NCBI GenBank assembly: GCA_963804825.1
Contig: CAWDRV010000003.1
Location: 1,302,001-1,366,000, forward strand
Source of the DNA: JBKQVT01 sp963804825
Lineage (GTDB): Bacteria > Planctomycetota > Planctomycetia > Pirellulales > Thermoguttaceae
DNA length: 64,000 bases
Direction of reading: 5' to 3'
Below the pieces are notes generated by a model. That model was not told the origin of the DNA. It did no database searches and saw only the letters and a list, made by a program, of their open reading frames with translations. Position numbers and translations under genes: made by a program. Below are positions 8,587 to 18,543 of this stretch, piece by piece; positions within the stretch are counted from its first letter, which is position 1, and each line of letters starts with the position of its first letter.

Positions 8587-9978
8587 TTATGCGTTGGGGA
8601 AAAGCCGCAACTGTTTTTCCACGCGAGCCATCGTTTCCTTCGAGAGGAAATGGTTCACGTTGTACACAAAAGGGGTCAGCATCATCGCCGGGGCTGGCTC
8701 GGCAATCGTCAGATCAAGCACCGTCGATTGGTCGAAAAGGTCGGACTTATAGATGAGCAAATTCAGGATCTTCTCGATTTGGCTCCGGTACAGGTTCCGG
8801 CTCGGCACCCTGACATTCGCTTCCAGCGTCAAGTGCCGGGGCGCAAGGTATTCCGGCAGGGATTCATCCTTGCCGTCGGAAACTTCTCTCTCGTCCCGCT
8901 TGAGCGTGGCCTGTTGGTCGCCCGCGTCCCGATCGACCGCCTCATATTCCACGCCGAGCTTCATCTTCGGTTGCCCTGCCGCGTGGAATATGGGCAGTTC
9001 CCCCTCTCCTTGTTCGTTGAAGCGGATGACCACCTGTGCGATTTCGCCGGCCGCTGGTGGAACTTTGCCTGCTGGCAGCAATTCGACGCGTGGTCGCCCG
9101 AGGTCGTCAATCCGGCAGGTTGCCGGGCGCCCTTCCGCTGAAGCGTCCCCCACCGCATTGGTCATCGTGACGATGCCCTCGTAGGCCATGGGCAAGGCAG
9201 TCGGGGGCGACTGCCCCAGCAGGCTTCCCGCGGGGTAGACGTAGAGCAACACGCGACGGCCATCGGGAAAGAAGTCCCTCGTTTGGCTGTCCCGCACGGG
9301 AATGAACAATTGCAGTGGCTTGGGCAGGCTGGTGCCGGTGGCGTCCTCGGCGTGCATCACCAGGGCGTCTATCGGCTCGAAGCCGGGAAATGCCTCGCTA
9401 TCTGTACCGCCTGGCCCGAGGTGGCGGTGCAGGTCGCACTGGATGGTCTCGTAAAACCGCAACCGCTGCCGCGCGAACGCCTCGCTTCGGCAGGCGCACG
9501 CTTCGATGTGCTGGCGCACCTGGGCAACGATGGGGTCGCTCTCCTGGCAACGAAGGATCATCCCGGCTTCCATGTTGTAGCCGTGCAAGGCGTTGCCGGT
9601 CCAGTTGTGGCTGCCGAGAACAATGCACCGCGCGGTGCCGTCCATTTCAAGCAGGACGACCTTCGAGTGAAATTGACCACGGTCCGCCCCCTTTTCGATG
9701 GGCGTCTGGAATCCGGTGTGGATGAAGATCGTGCCGGGGAAGTCGTCCTCCAGGTTGGCCAGTTCACGCAGATCGGTTGGGAAGCGGACGCTGGCCACGA
9801 GACGGGCAGTGCTGGCCGGCTGGGTCTTGAAGTATTGACGCAGCAGGGCGACACCAGGGCGGGTGACGAAAGCCACGGCCGCATCTATTTTCCGTGCGCC
9901 GAGCATCAGAGCTTGCAGGTCTGGCTCCAGTGTACGGTAGGGACGGGAATCGAAAAACTGAAGGTTCATCTTCGCCAC
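8587..9978 (-). CDS. Phospholipase D-like (HKD) nuclease-family protein
   Basis: 463 aa from a GTG (an ATG lies 9 nt further in). An HKD catalytic half-site is visible at residues about 103-140: QFHSKVVLLE followed by VLGSHNWTGNAL. Such single-HKD proteins dimerise to form the active site and include nucleases such as those in restriction and DISARM-type loci. The N-terminal FFDSRPYRTLEPDL, then AAVAFVTRPGV, also fits PLD-family beta-strand starts. The C-terminal half (residues about 230-460) is not recognised and may bind DNA or a partner. It is sandwiched between the PIN gene and the nuclease/PIN gene, which suggests a DNA-cleaving effector of the island. Confidence 0.75.
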   Translation of the reverse strand: MAKMNLQFFDSRPYRTLEPDLQALMLGARKIDAAVAFVTRPGVALLRQYFKTQPASTARLVASVRFPTDLRELANLEDDFPGTIFIHTGFQTPIEKGADRGQFHSKVVLLEMDGTARCIVLGSHNWTGNALHGYNMEAGMILRCQESDPIVAQVRQHIEACACRSEAFARQRLRFYETIQCDLHRHLGPGGTDSEAFPGFEPIDALVMHAEDATGTSLPKPLQLFIPVRDSQTRDFFPDGRRVLLYVYPAGSLLGQSPPTALPMAYEGIVTMTNAVGDASAEGRPATCRIDDLGRPRVELLPAGKVPPAAGEIAQVVIRFNEQGEGELPIFHAAGQPKMKLGVEYEAVDRDAGDQQATLKRDEREVSDGKDESLPEYLAPRHLTLEANVRVPSRNLYRSQIEKILNLLIYKSDLFDQSTVLDLTIAEPAPAMMLTPFVYNVNHFLSKETMARVEKQLRLFPNA

Positions 9979-10032
9979 CGCCCTGTCTCTTCCGCGATGC
10001 GCCGCGCCGACAACTCGCTCCGACCGCTCCGC

Positions 10033-10506
10033 TCATCCACAGATGTCACGCTGGTCACTCACTCTTAACGTCCCAAGTTTTTCGCCCTCGATCACGCTCT
10101 TGATCATGGCCCAGTCGCCAATGTCTTGCGTAAGCACCGGCTTCTTATGCCACACCGCAATCGCCGCGATCATGATGTCGCAGTGCATGTCCTTCAGTTT
10201 CAACTTCCAGCCTTGTGTCCTTCGCAGTCTTTGCGTCAAACGTGTGTAAATGTTTACGGCGATGTCTGCCGCGTCCTTCTCGAATTGCAAGAACTCAAAA
10301 CTCTCCTGCCGCACGAGACGTACAAACCTTTGTCGGTAGATTGAATTGCCGTTTGGCTTGAACTGACGAAGGTATTCCCAATAGACGATGTGACAAAGGA
10401 AATGCTTGGTACCTTCGGGAAACCTCTCCCAGAACTTCAAGACACGTTTGTCGCTTGGGTTAACAAGGAGGTCCACACCACCTGTGTCGATAAAGAATGG
10501 TTCCAT
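10033..10506 (-). CDS. PIN-domain protein (VapC-like fold)
   Basis: 157 aa. It begins MEPFFIDTGGVDLLV, where the Asp in FIDTG is the first PIN metal-binding acid. A Glu at YWEYLRQF and the end motif MHCDIMIAAIAVWHKKPVLTQDIGDW supply the further acidic residues (D..IAA, then TQDIGDW). PIN domains are Mg2+-dependent RNases, usually VapC toxins. No VapB-like antitoxin gene lies next to it. Instead it follows the methyltransferase gene by 20 bp in the same direction, so I read it as an effector or accessory subunit of the island rather than a classic toxin. Confidence 0.75.
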   Translation of the reverse strand: MEPFFIDTGGVDLLVNPSDKRVLKFWERFPEGTKHFLCHIVYWEYLRQFKPNGNSIYRQRFVRLVRQESFEFLQFEKDAADIAVNIYTRLTQRLRRTQGWKLKLKDMHCDIMIAAIAVWHKKPVLTQDIGDWAMIKSVIEGEKLGTLRVSDQRDICG

Positions 10507-10526
10507 ATCGGCTCGCCTTCGATGAT

Positions 10527-13500
10527 CTACTCTTCGTCGAACATCTTTTTCATGTACTCCCTGTACTCATCTGTGTCCTTTAATCTCTTTGGAAAACGGT
10601 TGTCGCATACGGCCAAAGCCTCGTCGATGACCTTCACCTCGTCCTGTGATAGCCCGTACATCCGCACAACGATCTCATCAATATCTGCCTCCAGAGTCAT
10701 CGCAGCGGGTGAGTCCCGTTCGCCGCCGTCAGATAGATTCTGGATGGCGTCAACTTTCGCGATAAGGTCGGACGTGGGCGGCACAATCGGAATCTGGCTC
10801 ATGTACGGAGACCAGAGTCGAATCGCTCCTCCCTGCACCTTCGGAGCTGCTTGATCCAAGAAAAACCAAGCGAGTTTTGAGTTCAGTATCCCGATAATGC
10901 CCGGCGGCGGTGACGGAATGATCCACGTAGTATTGTTGCTAACAAATGGCTCACGTGTGAAAGCGAACTGCTGATAAGTCGCAATGTCCTGATATATGAT
11001 CTTCGGCTTGTCGAATTCCTGCCAGAAGTCGATGGCATCCTGAAGCTCGAACCACTTGTAACCACCTGGCTTACGTCCCGCCCAATTTTTCGCGGGAACG
11101 TTCGGGGGTCGAGGTTCCAGACGCTCTCGGTGCCGAGACAAATACCTCTTGATCGCTGGATAGCGGTCGATCTGAATGCCGCGTCGTGCGAAGACAAGAA
11201 AACCGCCCCCCCATCGGACGCTCCAACGTTCTACGTTTCGGCCGCGGAGCCAAGGTCGTATGATCTCCGCGCTGTGTGCGTCGCGATCAACGAGCTCACG
11301 GCGCGTATCTTCGTCGATTTCGAACACTTCGTTGCACCCGGTCTTGATCCCCCAGAACGGTCCTGTCACCACCGTTGACAGCGGCTTTCCCACGCCGCGA
11401 AGTCTATCCAGAAGATTCGCTACCGCCGGATCCAGTATGCGCCAGGCCTCGCCAGAAAGGTTACTTTGAGGAAGCAACGTGGCGTGTGCGGCCAGCGTCG
11501 AGCCGATGGAGGTCGGGTCATCCGTTGGTTTCCAGTTGTACGCGACGAGGGATTCAGTCCCCTTGTCCCGCGCTGGGGCGCTTTTTTGTGTTACGATGAT
11601 CGACGGGTAAGTAATGGCTTGGAAAATGGGATAGTCCGCGAAGTCGATGAGAACGCGAAGGCGGGAACAGGACGCAAGGTGTTCTCGCAACTTTTTGCCA
11701 TAGCCGGCCCGAAAGAATTTGTTCGGCGCGATAAACACTAAGAAGCCACCCAGCCGCAAGAGCTGGATTGCCCGAGAATAGAAGTAGACGTAGAGATCAG
11801 CGGCACCGGCGTAGACCTCCGGATAGACTTGTTCGAGACTGGGTTTCAGATCGGTGATGAGCTCCTGGCGGACATAAGGAGGGTTCGCCAGAACCATGTC
11901 AAATCCACCGCGCTTGTTGGCAAACGCCTCAGCGAACTGGATGCGCCAATCGACGACTCCCTCGCCGTACTCCGCAGCCAGTCCCTTTCGCAGTCGGGCC
12001 TCTTCACTGATGATGTTCTTCCGGTAGCCTTCCTTCTCTTCTCCATGCGCACGGAAATACTGGTTCTTCACCATCGCCAGCACGTCAGCGGATGCCTGAA
12101 GCAATCCTCTGAAAAGGTCGGGCATCTCCTGGGGATCGGGAGCCAGGAGGGAGTCCCCCGTCTCGATTTTGAAGTCCAGGTTTGGCAGCGGCACGGGCTT
12201 GTCGGCTTCGACCGCCAGCGACAGCCACAGGCGCAGTTTGGCAATGTTGGTCGCGAATGGGTCGATGTCCACGCCGTAGAGGCACTGGCTGATTATCTGT
12301 AGTTTCAGGTCGTAGAGTGTCCGGGCATCCTTGATGAGTTTCTCGCTGTAGAGCAGCCGGTAGAGGACGATCATTTCCTGGAGGAGGCCCAAGAGGTATG
12401 CGCCGGAGCCGCACGCCGGATCGACGGCTTTCAGGTCGTCCAGCCCGGCAAGGATTTCGCGGGCGTGGGTCTCTTTCAGCTTTCCTACATCTTGTCGATC
12501 CACAAGGGCGGTCAGCGCCTCCGGTGAAGCCTTCGTCTTGTCGGCCAAGTAACCCTTGAGGGCTTCCCGACACATGAACGAGACGACCGGGCGAGGCGTG
12601 TAGTACGATCCGGTCTCGTGGCGGCCGGTCACGAGTTCCTCGAACACTTTCCCAAGCATCTCGGGATCGACGGCCACCTCGATGTCCAAGGGCGTGGATT
12701 CCTCCACCGTGAAGTTGTACCGGTAAAACAGCCCGCCCATGTGCTCGTCGCTGAGGATGCTCCTGAACACTTCGTCGGGCAAGTCCGTCACCTGCTTGTC
12801 CAGTTGCGACCGCTCAAAGAGTCCGCCGTTGAGGCATGGCACAGAGCCGTAGGCGTCGCTCTGCTGTTTCCCCTCGACGGCCATGCCCTCGAAGAACAGC
12901 GGGCACAGCCGTCCCTTGTAAAATGACTTCTTGCCGTATCCGCCGGCGGCGTATAGGGCACGAAGATAGCTCTTCTGGCCGTCGAAAGTAAGCCATCCCT
13001 TTCGCTCCATGAATCGCAGGAACATCAGGCGGTTGAAAAGCGTCTGGGTGAACATCCGCAGGTCGTCACCCTTGAGTTCCTTTTGCTTGGCGATGAGCTT
13101 CTCGACATTCTCGAAAACGGCGGCGTAGTCGTCATAGAACCGCTTTGTGACCTTCTCGACGTCGAACGCTTGGCTCCACGCCGCGATCCAGCCATCGGCG
13201 TCGGGCTGGCCGTCGGGCCACTCGAGAGCGCTTAGGTTAAATTCGCAGACCGTGCGGATCGGGTCGTCCTGGTTCCAGCCGAACGCGGCCAACGGAGCGG
13301 TCTGGGTGTCCTTGCCGGGCGCCTTGAAGTGGGCGAAGCGGTAGTGGTGGTAGTCGTGGTTGCAGATGAACAGCAGGTTCTCACGGTTGAAGGAGGCCAG
13401 GCTCGACCGTTTCTTCTTCGATGGAACCAGCCCCCGAAGCACCCTGCGCAGCGTGCCTGTCATGCCCCTGCCGGTGACGAACACGTCGGGATTCTTGAAC

Positions 13501-13748
13501 TCCAGGATGAAAATGCCCCAGGGATTCCCCCTGAAGGGACGAATCTGCCGGATGGTGCCGTCAACGATGTGCTTGTCCAGCCCATCGGCCCGCAGTTCTT
13601 CGGCCGACCATTCGAAGCTGATGTCCTCGACATCCTCGGCGTGCTCGTCGATGTCCCAGCCCAGCGCGTCAATCAAAAGCTCCTGAATGAAGGACTTCTG
13701 ATTACGAACGCGACGGATGGCGTTTTCGATCTTCAGCGGGTCGGCCAT
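10527..13748 (-). CDS. Eco57I-like N6-adenine DNA methyltransferase / restriction protein
   Basis: 1073 aa. The N-terminal part (residues about 1-110) has an endonuclease-like GIFILEFKNPD segment, as in type IIG and type I R-type proteins. The methyltransferase core has motif I DPACGSGAYLLG (about residue 443) and catalytic motif IV ANPPYVRQE (about residue 620), which is the NPPY signature of N6-adenine methylation. The C-terminal third (SVRWGGGFLVF, later WSPYMSQIPIVPP) looks like a TaqI/Eco57I target-recognition region. Length and order fit a combined modification-restriction polypeptide or the methylase subunit of a larger system. It starts 15 bp after the helicase stop. It should be a DNA-binding cytoplasmic enzyme. 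Confidence 0.85.
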   Translation of the reverse strand: MADPLKIENAIRRVRNQKSFIQELLIDALGWDIDEHAEDVEDISFEWSAEELRADGLDKHIVDGTIRQIRPFRGNPWGIFILEFKNPDVFVTGRGMTGTLRRVLRGLVPSKKKRSSLASFNRENLLFICNHDYHHYRFAHFKAPGKDTQTAPLAAFGWNQDDPIRTVCEFNLSALEWPDGQPDADGWIAAWSQAFDVEKVTKRFYDDYAAVFENVEKLIAKQKELKGDDLRMFTQTLFNRLMFLRFMERKGWLTFDGQKSYLRALYAAGGYGKKSFYKGRLCPLFFEGMAVEGKQQSDAYGSVPCLNGGLFERSQLDKQVTDLPDEVFRSILSDEHMGGLFYRYNFTVEESTPLDIEVAVDPEMLGKVFEELVTGRHETGSYYTPRPVVSFMCREALKGYLADKTKASPEALTALVDRQDVGKLKETHAREILAGLDDLKAVDPACGSGAYLLGLLQEMIVLYRLLYSEKLIKDARTLYDLKLQIISQCLYGVDIDPFATNIAKLRLWLSLAVEADKPVPLPNLDFKIETGDSLLAPDPQEMPDLFRGLLQASADVLAMVKNQYFRAHGEEKEGYRKNIISEEARLRKGLAAEYGEGVVDWRIQFAEAFANKRGGFDMVLANPPYVRQELITDLKPSLEQVYPEVYAGAADLYVYFYSRAIQLLRLGGFLVFIAPNKFFRAGYGKKLREHLASCSRLRVLIDFADYPIFQAITYPSIIVTQKSAPARDKGTESLVAYNWKPTDDPTSIGSTLAAHATLLPQSNLSGEAWRILDPAVANLLDRLRGVGKPLSTVVTGPFWGIKTGCNEVFEIDEDTRRELVDRDAHSAEIIRPWLRGRNVERWSVRWGGGFLVFARRGIQIDRYPAIKRYLSRHRERLEPRPPNVPAKNWAGRKPGGYKWFELQDAIDFWQEFDKPKIIYQDIATYQQFAFTREPFVSNNTTWIIPSPPPGIIGILNSKLAWFFLDQAAPKVQGGAIRLWSPYMSQIPIVPPTSDLIAKVDAIQNLSDGGERDSPAAMTLEADIDEIVVRMYGLSQDEVKVIDEALAVCDNRFPKRLKDTDEYREYMKKMFDEE

Positions 13749-13763
13749 GAAAGCTGCTCCGAA

Positions 13764-16700
13764 TCAGTTCAGTTCCATCCATGCCTTGAGGATCGGTTTG
13801 ACATTTCCAGGCGCTTGCATCGACCTGAGAAACGTGTTCTTGATGTGCTTCTCGATCTTGCCGCGGATTTCCGAGAGTGTTGCCGGCTCGATGGCGCAGT
13901 GGCGCGGCGTCTCGGGCGTGCAGCGAATCGCCGCCACAATGTCGGCGGCCTCTTCGAGAATCGCCTGTTTGTCGAGGAGGTACAGATACCACCGCGTCTC
14001 CCCCGCCTTCTCCGTCCAGGGCAGATCGCCGTCCTGTTTCTCCTCGGAGTAGTCGGGCCGTGGCAGGCGGTAACAGAAGAACACCGCCTTGGTGCCGGAC
14101 GTGGGGTGCTCCTTGCCGCTGAACACCCGACCGGGCAGGGCGGCGATCCGCTCGGCAAGCCCTGGATCGGCATCCAAGAGGCTCTGGAGCTCCAGCCGCA
14201 TTTCCTCCTCGGCAGTGGTCTGGCCCTCGTAGCTCTCGTTGAACTCGCGAAGAGCCTCGTAATCGTCGTCGGGCCTGAGCAGCTTGCGCCCTTCGATGCC
14301 GAACGTCTTGGAAATCTGGAGCGTCTTCTGGGTAACCCGCTTGTAGAGGCTCAGGAGTACATTGAGTTCCTCGGGCGGCAAGAAGTTCCAGTAGACGACC
14401 TTGCCGCGAAGTGGGCGCTGGTCGGGATGGTCGGTCACCAGCCGCTCCTCAATCTCCGGATTCAAACGCCGATCGACACGACCGATGCGCTGCATGAGCC
14501 GCACCGGATTCCAGTGCAGGTCGTAGTTGATAATCCGGGTCGCGTCCTGGAGGTTCAGACCTTCGGAAAGGACGTCGGTGGAAATGAGGATGCGGATCTC
14601 TTCCCTGAGACCTTCAAAGAGGTCGCCCTGAGCCGGCCGGTTATAGTATGGGGCGAAGCGCCGGATAACATCCCCCCGATCCTTCTTGCTGGCACTGTCG
14701 ATCTGCTCGACGCCCGTGATTCCCGCGTCGACCAACTGGCACTCCAGGTAACGTGCCGTATCGGCGAACTCGCTGAAGATGAGCACCTTGTATTTCTTCA
14801 GGACGCGATCCGTCGAGAGCAGCTTGAGGAGGGCCTTGATTTTGTCGTCGTGCTTGGGCTCGAACTTGCGGAGTTCCTCCAGGAACTGAACGATCTGGTC
14901 CAGGTCGCTGAACGTGTCGTTGAGGATTTCCGGGACATCGTACTCTTCGCGGTTCAGGTATTCGACATCGTCCAGCATCTCCTCGCTTATGATGTCTTCT
15001 TCGGCGTCCTCTTCCGCTTCGTCGCCCCAGAGCATGGTCTGCCGCTCGTGGACGTAATGCGTCAGATCGGAATGCCTGCCCTTCCACTGCTCCAGACGTC
15101 GCTGTTCGCCGGGCGTTTCGCTGTGCTTCTCGGCCCAAGTGAGAAGTTTCACGAACAGGCGGTTGCAGGACTGCTCGAAGGCATAGGCGGAACTCTCGAA
15201 GCGCTTGAGGAACTGGGTGCGGATCAAACCGCAGACCTGCTGTTGTCGGCCTTGAATCCATGGATCAACCGTCTTGTCCGGCTTGGCAGGGTAGGCCAAG
15301 GGGTAGTAGATGCCCAGGGTGAACAGCGGCTTATCCTTTTGGAACGCCTTTTCGACCATGCCAAGCAGCTTGCCATAGGTTCGCTTGACCGAGTAGTCGG
15401 CCACGATGGGCGGCTCGCGGGTGGGAAACATGGTTACGCTGGCGCCTTGCTGCTCCTGGCTCTTCTTGACGTAGGCGCGGCTGCGTTGGACGACCAATTC
15501 CCTGAACACCCGGTCGGCGGAAAGCACCCGCTCGGCCTCGGTCAGGTTCGTCTCGGTTGCCGGGCTGGCTGCGAGCATGCCCCTGAACAGTTCACGCTCC
15601 ATATCGACAAAGTGGCGCCGCAGCGAGTGAATCCCTAGAGAGCCCGCGAAGTAGTTGTCGTTGGAACTGCCATCCTCCTTCCGTCCCATGAAGAGCTCTG
15701 CCATGTGCCGGAAATCGTGAAGCGAGTTGTTCACCGGCGTGGCAGTCAACAAGAAGACCTCTTTCTTGCCGCGGGGGCCTTCCACAAGATCGAGGAGCTG
15801 CCGGTAACGGGACGGGGGTTTGCCCTCTTCGCCGGTGCTGCCGGGATTGCGGAAATGGTGGGCCTCGTCGATGACGATAACGTCTGCCAGCTCCTTGATG
15901 CGCTGGAAGCGGTAAGGGTAGTCGCCGCCACGGCCAAGATCGGTGTGACTGAACACGACCAGGCTACTGAAGTCTCCCGCCCCCGTGCCGCCGACATGCG
16001 GCAGATACCGGCGCAGGTCTCGCTTCCACACGTCGTTCAAGGCGGTCTTTGGTACGAACAGGGCGACACGCTTGCCCTCGTGCATCACCAGTCGCTCAAT
16101 GACCATCAAGCCGATAAACGTCTTGCCCAAGCCCACACCGTCGCACAGGAACCCGCCGCCGAACCGCCGGGCGATTTCCATCAGTGCGTGGTATCCCTCC
16201 TTCTGGTAGTGATCCAGGACGGAATACATACGGGAGCCGCCGCGCTCGGGGCCCGCGGCTTCCCATTCGTTGGCAGTCAGGCGGTGGCCACGGCAAAAAT
16301 CATGTAGCGCGCGGACATAGACCTCGAAAGGGGTGCGCTGGCGGGTGTGGCGCTCGATGACTTCGAGAAGTTCCGCCGTCACGTCCTCCGCGTTGTTCCA
16401 GTGCTCCTCGTACCATTCCTGAAGCACGCTCACCGGCGTCCCAGCGACCTGGACGTTCAGTTCGATATTTTCGGTGATGCCCGGCAGCGTGAGGTTCGAT
16501 GAGCCGACCAAGGCGAATGAGCCCACGACCTCTTGCCGAGCGTGGGTAATGTAGGTCTTGGCGTGGAACTTGTCCTTCTTGTAGACCCGGCACTGAATCT
16601 TGCCCGAACGGAGCGCATCGACGATGGCCGGGACACCCGTAAGGAAGTCGTTCTTCTCCTTCTCGGTTTCCAGGCTGTCGTCCAGCCGCAACTTGACCTG

Positions 16701-16952
16701 TTGCACTCCCTCCGCAAACGCCTTCCTGGTTCGGCGCGAAACCTCGTCGCCCATCAGGATGCGAATGGCATCGACCTTCTGCCACTCGTCGTTGAGGCAT
16801 AGCAGCCCGCCGATCTCGAAGTAGCCCGTGGCCACATCGATGGCCTTGGAGAGTTGACACCAGTCGTGCAGGTAGCGCTGGACCTTCCAGTCGTCGTCGC
16901 TGTTATCGACGATGAACAGTTCGCTGCCGGACCTGCTTGTGCGTTTGGGCAT
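13764..16952 (-). CDS. PLD-SNF2 family helicase fusion
   Basis: 1062 aa. The N-terminal PLD domain has the HKD half-site FHAKTYITHARQ and then VGSSNLTLPG (about residues 130-155). It is followed by a SNF2-type superfamily II ATPase: Walker A GVGLGKTFIGL (about 275), the DEAH box VIDEAHHFRN (about 361), motif III LTATPVNN, and the C-lobe LSEGLNLQDATRIINYD with QRIGRVDR (about 790-820). The C-terminal 150 residues are unrecognised. PLD-helicase fusions are known from several restriction or defence loci and could couple DNA translocation to cleavage. Its direct partner is probably the methyltransferase encoded 15 bp downstream. Confidence 0.85.
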   Translation of the reverse strand: MPKRTSRSGSELFIVDNSDDDWKVQRYLHDWCQLSKAIDVATGYFEIGGLLCLNDEWQKVDAIRILMGDEVSRRTRKAFAEGVQQVKLRLDDSLETEKEKNDFLTGVPAIVDALRSGKIQCRVYKKDKFHAKTYITHARQEVVGSFALVGSSNLTLPGITENIELNVQVAGTPVSVLQEWYEEHWNNAEDVTAELLEVIERHTRQRTPFEVYVRALHDFCRGHRLTANEWEAAGPERGGSRMYSVLDHYQKEGYHALMEIARRFGGGFLCDGVGLGKTFIGLMVIERLVMHEGKRVALFVPKTALNDVWKRDLRRYLPHVGGTGAGDFSSLVVFSHTDLGRGGDYPYRFQRIKELADVIVIDEAHHFRNPGSTGEEGKPPSRYRQLLDLVEGPRGKKEVFLLTATPVNNSLHDFRHMAELFMGRKEDGSSNDNYFAGSLGIHSLRRHFVDMERELFRGMLAASPATETNLTEAERVLSADRVFRELVVQRSRAYVKKSQEQQGASVTMFPTREPPIVADYSVKRTYGKLLGMVEKAFQKDKPLFTLGIYYPLAYPAKPDKTVDPWIQGRQQQVCGLIRTQFLKRFESSAYAFEQSCNRLFVKLLTWAEKHSETPGEQRRLEQWKGRHSDLTHYVHERQTMLWGDEAEEDAEEDIISEEMLDDVEYLNREEYDVPEILNDTFSDLDQIVQFLEELRKFEPKHDDKIKALLKLLSTDRVLKKYKVLIFSEFADTARYLECQLVDAGITGVEQIDSASKKDRGDVIRRFAPYYNRPAQGDLFEGLREEIRILISTDVLSEGLNLQDATRIINYDLHWNPVRLMQRIGRVDRRLNPEIEERLVTDHPDQRPLRGKVVYWNFLPPEELNVLLSLYKRVTQKTLQISKTFGIEGRKLLRPDDDYEALREFNESYEGQTTAEEEMRLELQSLLDADPGLAERIAALPGRVFSGKEHPTSGTKAVFFCYRLPRPDYSEEKQDGDLPWTEKAGETRWYLYLLDKQAILEEAADIVAAIRCTPETPRHCAIEPATLSEIRGKIEKHIKNTFLRSMQAPGNVKPILKAWMELN

Positions 16953-17023
16953 CTCGTCGGGTATCTCCAGGCATGCTGCGCGTTAGGCGGGCTTGGTTGG
17001 CCAATCTATTCCAGGGCCACGTC

Positions 17024-17770
17024 CTACGCTCTTTGCAGGGCGGGTCTCGCGGGCTGCGGGTTGTGCTGGAACTCCTCGCCTAGAAGTTCGATCAACTGGT
17101 CGGCGTTCAGGCTGAACAGGTCATAGGTCATTTCAAGTTGGCGGATTCGAAGCGGCAGTCGGTGCAGGAGGTCGCCGCGATTGACCTTCTCTTGAGTTAC
17201 AACGCCCGACCGCGCTCGCCCTCGCGCCGGGTCCCAGTACAGACGATCCAAAACCTCAAAGATGCAGGGGATTCGCGTCAGATAAAGACGCTTCATTACC
17301 TCGGTCGTGACCTTGTCCAGACTGGACAAGGAGCTGCTCAGGAACAACCGGTTGTGCTTCGGCGCAATTCTCAGAATTCGCCACGAGATGAACAGCAAGT
17401 GCCGATAGAAATGGCGAGGTTTCCGGGGCTCAAACACGTAGTAGTAGTCGTTCTTGACGCTGCGCACGCCGTCCTCGGCCGGACAGACTTCATCAAAGAG
17501 TAATAGGCTCAGCCAAGTCCAGAGTCCTGCGCTGTTTGCAACCATATCTTGGTCTGGGAGGTGGCCGAGCACCGAGTCGAGGTACCCGGCCGCGTCAGCC
17601 TTCGTCGTCAGGTGAGTGGGAGAAACTGTCACGCTTGGGGATATTTCCGCGCTGAGAGCGTCATCTTCGAGCAATTGCGGTGGAATTGGGGTCGTCGGCG
17701 TCTCACGACATTTCGCGAGGAACTCCCGAAACGCTTGGATACCCGCCTCGTTGAACTCGCGAAGAATCAT
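17024..17770 (-). CDS. Unrecognised defence-island protein (248 aa)
   Basis: The start overlaps the end of the 258-aa gene by 4 bp (ATGA), so translation is coupled; the helicase gene begins 71 bp further on. It opens MILREFNEAGIQAFREFL. A Trp/aromatic-rich centre follows (LWTWLSLLLFDEVCP, YYYVFEPRKPRHFYRHLL), and the end is RQLEMTYDLFSLNADQLIELL. There is no signal peptide, membrane segment or nuclease motif. The W/F/Y-Arg spacing recalls small all-helical DUF proteins placed beside helicase-methylase loci, but I cannot assign a family. Its position suggests a structural or adaptor subunit linking the GHKL ATPase module to the helicase. Confidence 0.6.
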   Translation of the reverse strand: MILREFNEAGIQAFREFLAKCRETPTTPIPPQLLEDDALSAEISPSVTVSPTHLTTKADAAGYLDSVLGHLPDQDMVANSAGLWTWLSLLLFDEVCPAEDGVRSVKNDYYYVFEPRKPRHFYRHLLFISWRILRIAPKHNRLFLSSSLSSLDKVTTEVMKRLYLTRIPCIFEVLDRLYWDPARGRARSGVVTQEKVNRGDLLHRLPLRIRQLEMTYDLFSLNADQLIELLGEEFQHNPQPARPALQRA

Positions 17771-18543
17771 GCGTCACCCCCATTGCCGGCTGATGCGCTG
17801 GCGAATTTATCCCTCAAGGTGTGGCTTTCACAGAATGCGTCCACAACCTCGTCAACCCACTCCTCCTGATCCTCTTCAGAAGCGTCGCTTGACGGCGGGG
17901 CCTCTCGCGTGGGATGGAGATTTTTGCCGAATCTGAGCCAGAGGATCGGCCAGCGGTCATCATCTTCCTCGATGTCGGCATTTTCCCTGATAGCCCGTGC
18001 GAGCACTTGGCGGACAACCTCCGGGTATACGGCAGCATAGAAGAGAGGGTCGGAGCGAACCCGATCGACCAGCCCGGGAACGTCCTTATTCACGTAGAGA
18101 AAAACGTCATGCTCGGTGAATTCCAGCTTCCATAACTGCTGCCCTAAATCCTTGGGCTCCACCGGCAGAATCCCTCGTCTTCCCGCGGCGGTTTGCTTAC
18201 CCGCGCGTTGCGGGCGAATGTGTTCGGCAATGCCGAGAATCCGCCCAGATCGCTCGGTGCTATCAACCACCTTCAGTGCGAAGAAAACGTTCTCGCCTTC
18301 CAGTTCCAGAAGCCTGGGGTCTTTCGGCGGAACGATGGCTCCGACTTCACCAAAGCCAAATCGCTCGATCACATTTGACCCGGCGCACATGGCTTCCAGG
18401 TAGACCGCGGCGCGGGGCAGCAGTGAAATCCCATCGAGGTCGATCTTGGCATCGAAGGTTCGTGGCTGACCGTCGTAGACCTCGATGTCAACTCGATTCC
18501 GAGGTATGCGACGACGACCGGTAAAGTTCACTCGCTTGATCAT
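17767..18543 (-). CDS. Unrecognised defence-island protein (258 aa)
   Basis: It begins MIKRVNFTGRRRIPRNRV, a very basic start, followed by a beta-rich region (FDAKIDLDGISL, then RFGFGEVGAIVPPKD and FFALKVVDSTERSGRILG). The C-terminus is acidic (EEDDDRWP, then EEDQEEWVDE). Start and stop both overlap neighbours by 4 bp, so it is co-translated with the GHKL ATPase upstream and the 248-aa protein downstream. No catalytic motif is visible. A basic N-terminus plus the position right after a GHKL ATPase suggests a DNA-binding or client partner of that ATPase; this is inference. Confidence 0.6.
   Translation of the reverse strand: MIKRVNFTGRRRIPRNRVDIEVYDGQPRTFDAKIDLDGISLLPRAAVYLEAMCAGSNVIERFGFGEVGAIVPPKDPRLLELEGENVFFALKVVDSTERSGRILGIAEHIRPQRAGKQTAAGRRGILPVEPKDLGQQLWKLEFTEHDVFLYVNKDVPGLVDRVRSDPLFYAAVYPEVVRQVLARAIRENADIEEDDDRWPILWLRFGKNLHPTREAPPSSDASEEDQEEWVDEVVDAFCESHTLRDKFASASAGNGGDA

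Noticed and set aside
13329..15638. 769-codon plus-strand frame opposite the helicase/methyltransferase
   Set aside because: The minus-strand frames carry clear Walker A, DEAH and NPPY motifs; the plus frame has none.
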